Below, piece by piece: positions 63,999 through 64,000 of a DNA stretch of 64,000 nt. Numbering within the stretch: position 1 is the stretch's first letter; each line of letters begins with the position of its first letter. Origin of the DNA: Bradyrhizobium sp. CSA207 (GTDB lineage Bacteria > Pseudomonadota > Alphaproteobacteria > Rhizobiales > Xanthobacteraceae); contig NZ_JAACFT010000003.1 of NCBI RefSeq assembly GCF_029051685.1, positions 62,001-126,000 of the forward strand, given 5' to 3'. The notes beneath the pieces are model-generated. The model was not told where the DNA came from. It did not search any database and saw only the letters and a program-made list of their open reading frames with translations. The position numbers and the translations under genes are program-made.

Positions 63999-64000
63999 AC

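Overview
This 64-kb window is chromosomal DNA of high-GC Alphaproteobacteria. It most resembles Bradyrhizobium or a close Nitrobacteraceae relative. The evidence is the long GC-rich genes, many palindromic intergenic repeats of the type common in that group, a thioredoxin-reductase-like ferredoxin reductase, a very large rhizobial polar-growth protein, FlbT-type flagellin control and CtrA-like boxes. No rRNA, tRNA, CRISPR array, transposase or prophage was recognised. All identifications come from reading the sequence and recalling families; no database search was run.

Layout. 1-12.6 kb: mixed housekeeping genes (di-heme cytochrome c, ThiD, an LpxH-like phosphoesterase with a GT4 glycosyltransferase, threonine dehydratase, a secreted caspase-like protein, an RbsD/FucU protein, an MFS carrier and a dipeptide-epimerase-like enzyme). 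12.7-15.5 kb: an Mla-type lipid transport operon (STAS-permease, ATPase, MCE protein). 15.8-22.2 kb: a 1879-residue coiled-coil membrane protein, likely the growth-pole-ring protein GPR/RgsE, divergent from an Hpt protein; CtrA-like boxes lie between them. 22.5-26.3 kb: [2Fe-2S] ferredoxin, thioesterase, ferredoxin-NADP reductase and small exported proteins. 26.5-35.8 kb: seven co-directional genes giving a complete route from D-glucarate/galactarate to 2-oxoglutarate (GudP-like carrier, LysR regulator, KdgD, GudD, aldehyde dehydrogenase, GarD, plus another enolase-superfamily dehydratase). 36-49 kb: a repeat-flanked unknown gene, SGNH hydrolase, YbhN-like protein, DUF892 stress protein, a decayed MFS gene, a MocR regulator, universal stress protein, SixA-like phosphatase, FAD oxidoreductase and MsrB.

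49.4-64 kb is a flagellar locus: a sigma-54 promoter, flgE-flgK-flgL, then a tightly packed four-gene module (GT-A-like glycosyltransferase, fold-type-I PLP enzyme, ATP-grasp ligase, PLP decarboxylase) behind a perfect TTAA-N7-TTAA box, then flbT (opposite strand) and a large flagellin gene. The window ends in what looks like the promoter of a second flagellin gene. The four-gene module is the best candidate for an undescribed system. Its position, tight spacing and CtrA-like box suggest it makes or attaches a small molecule linked to the flagellum, but that function is inference.
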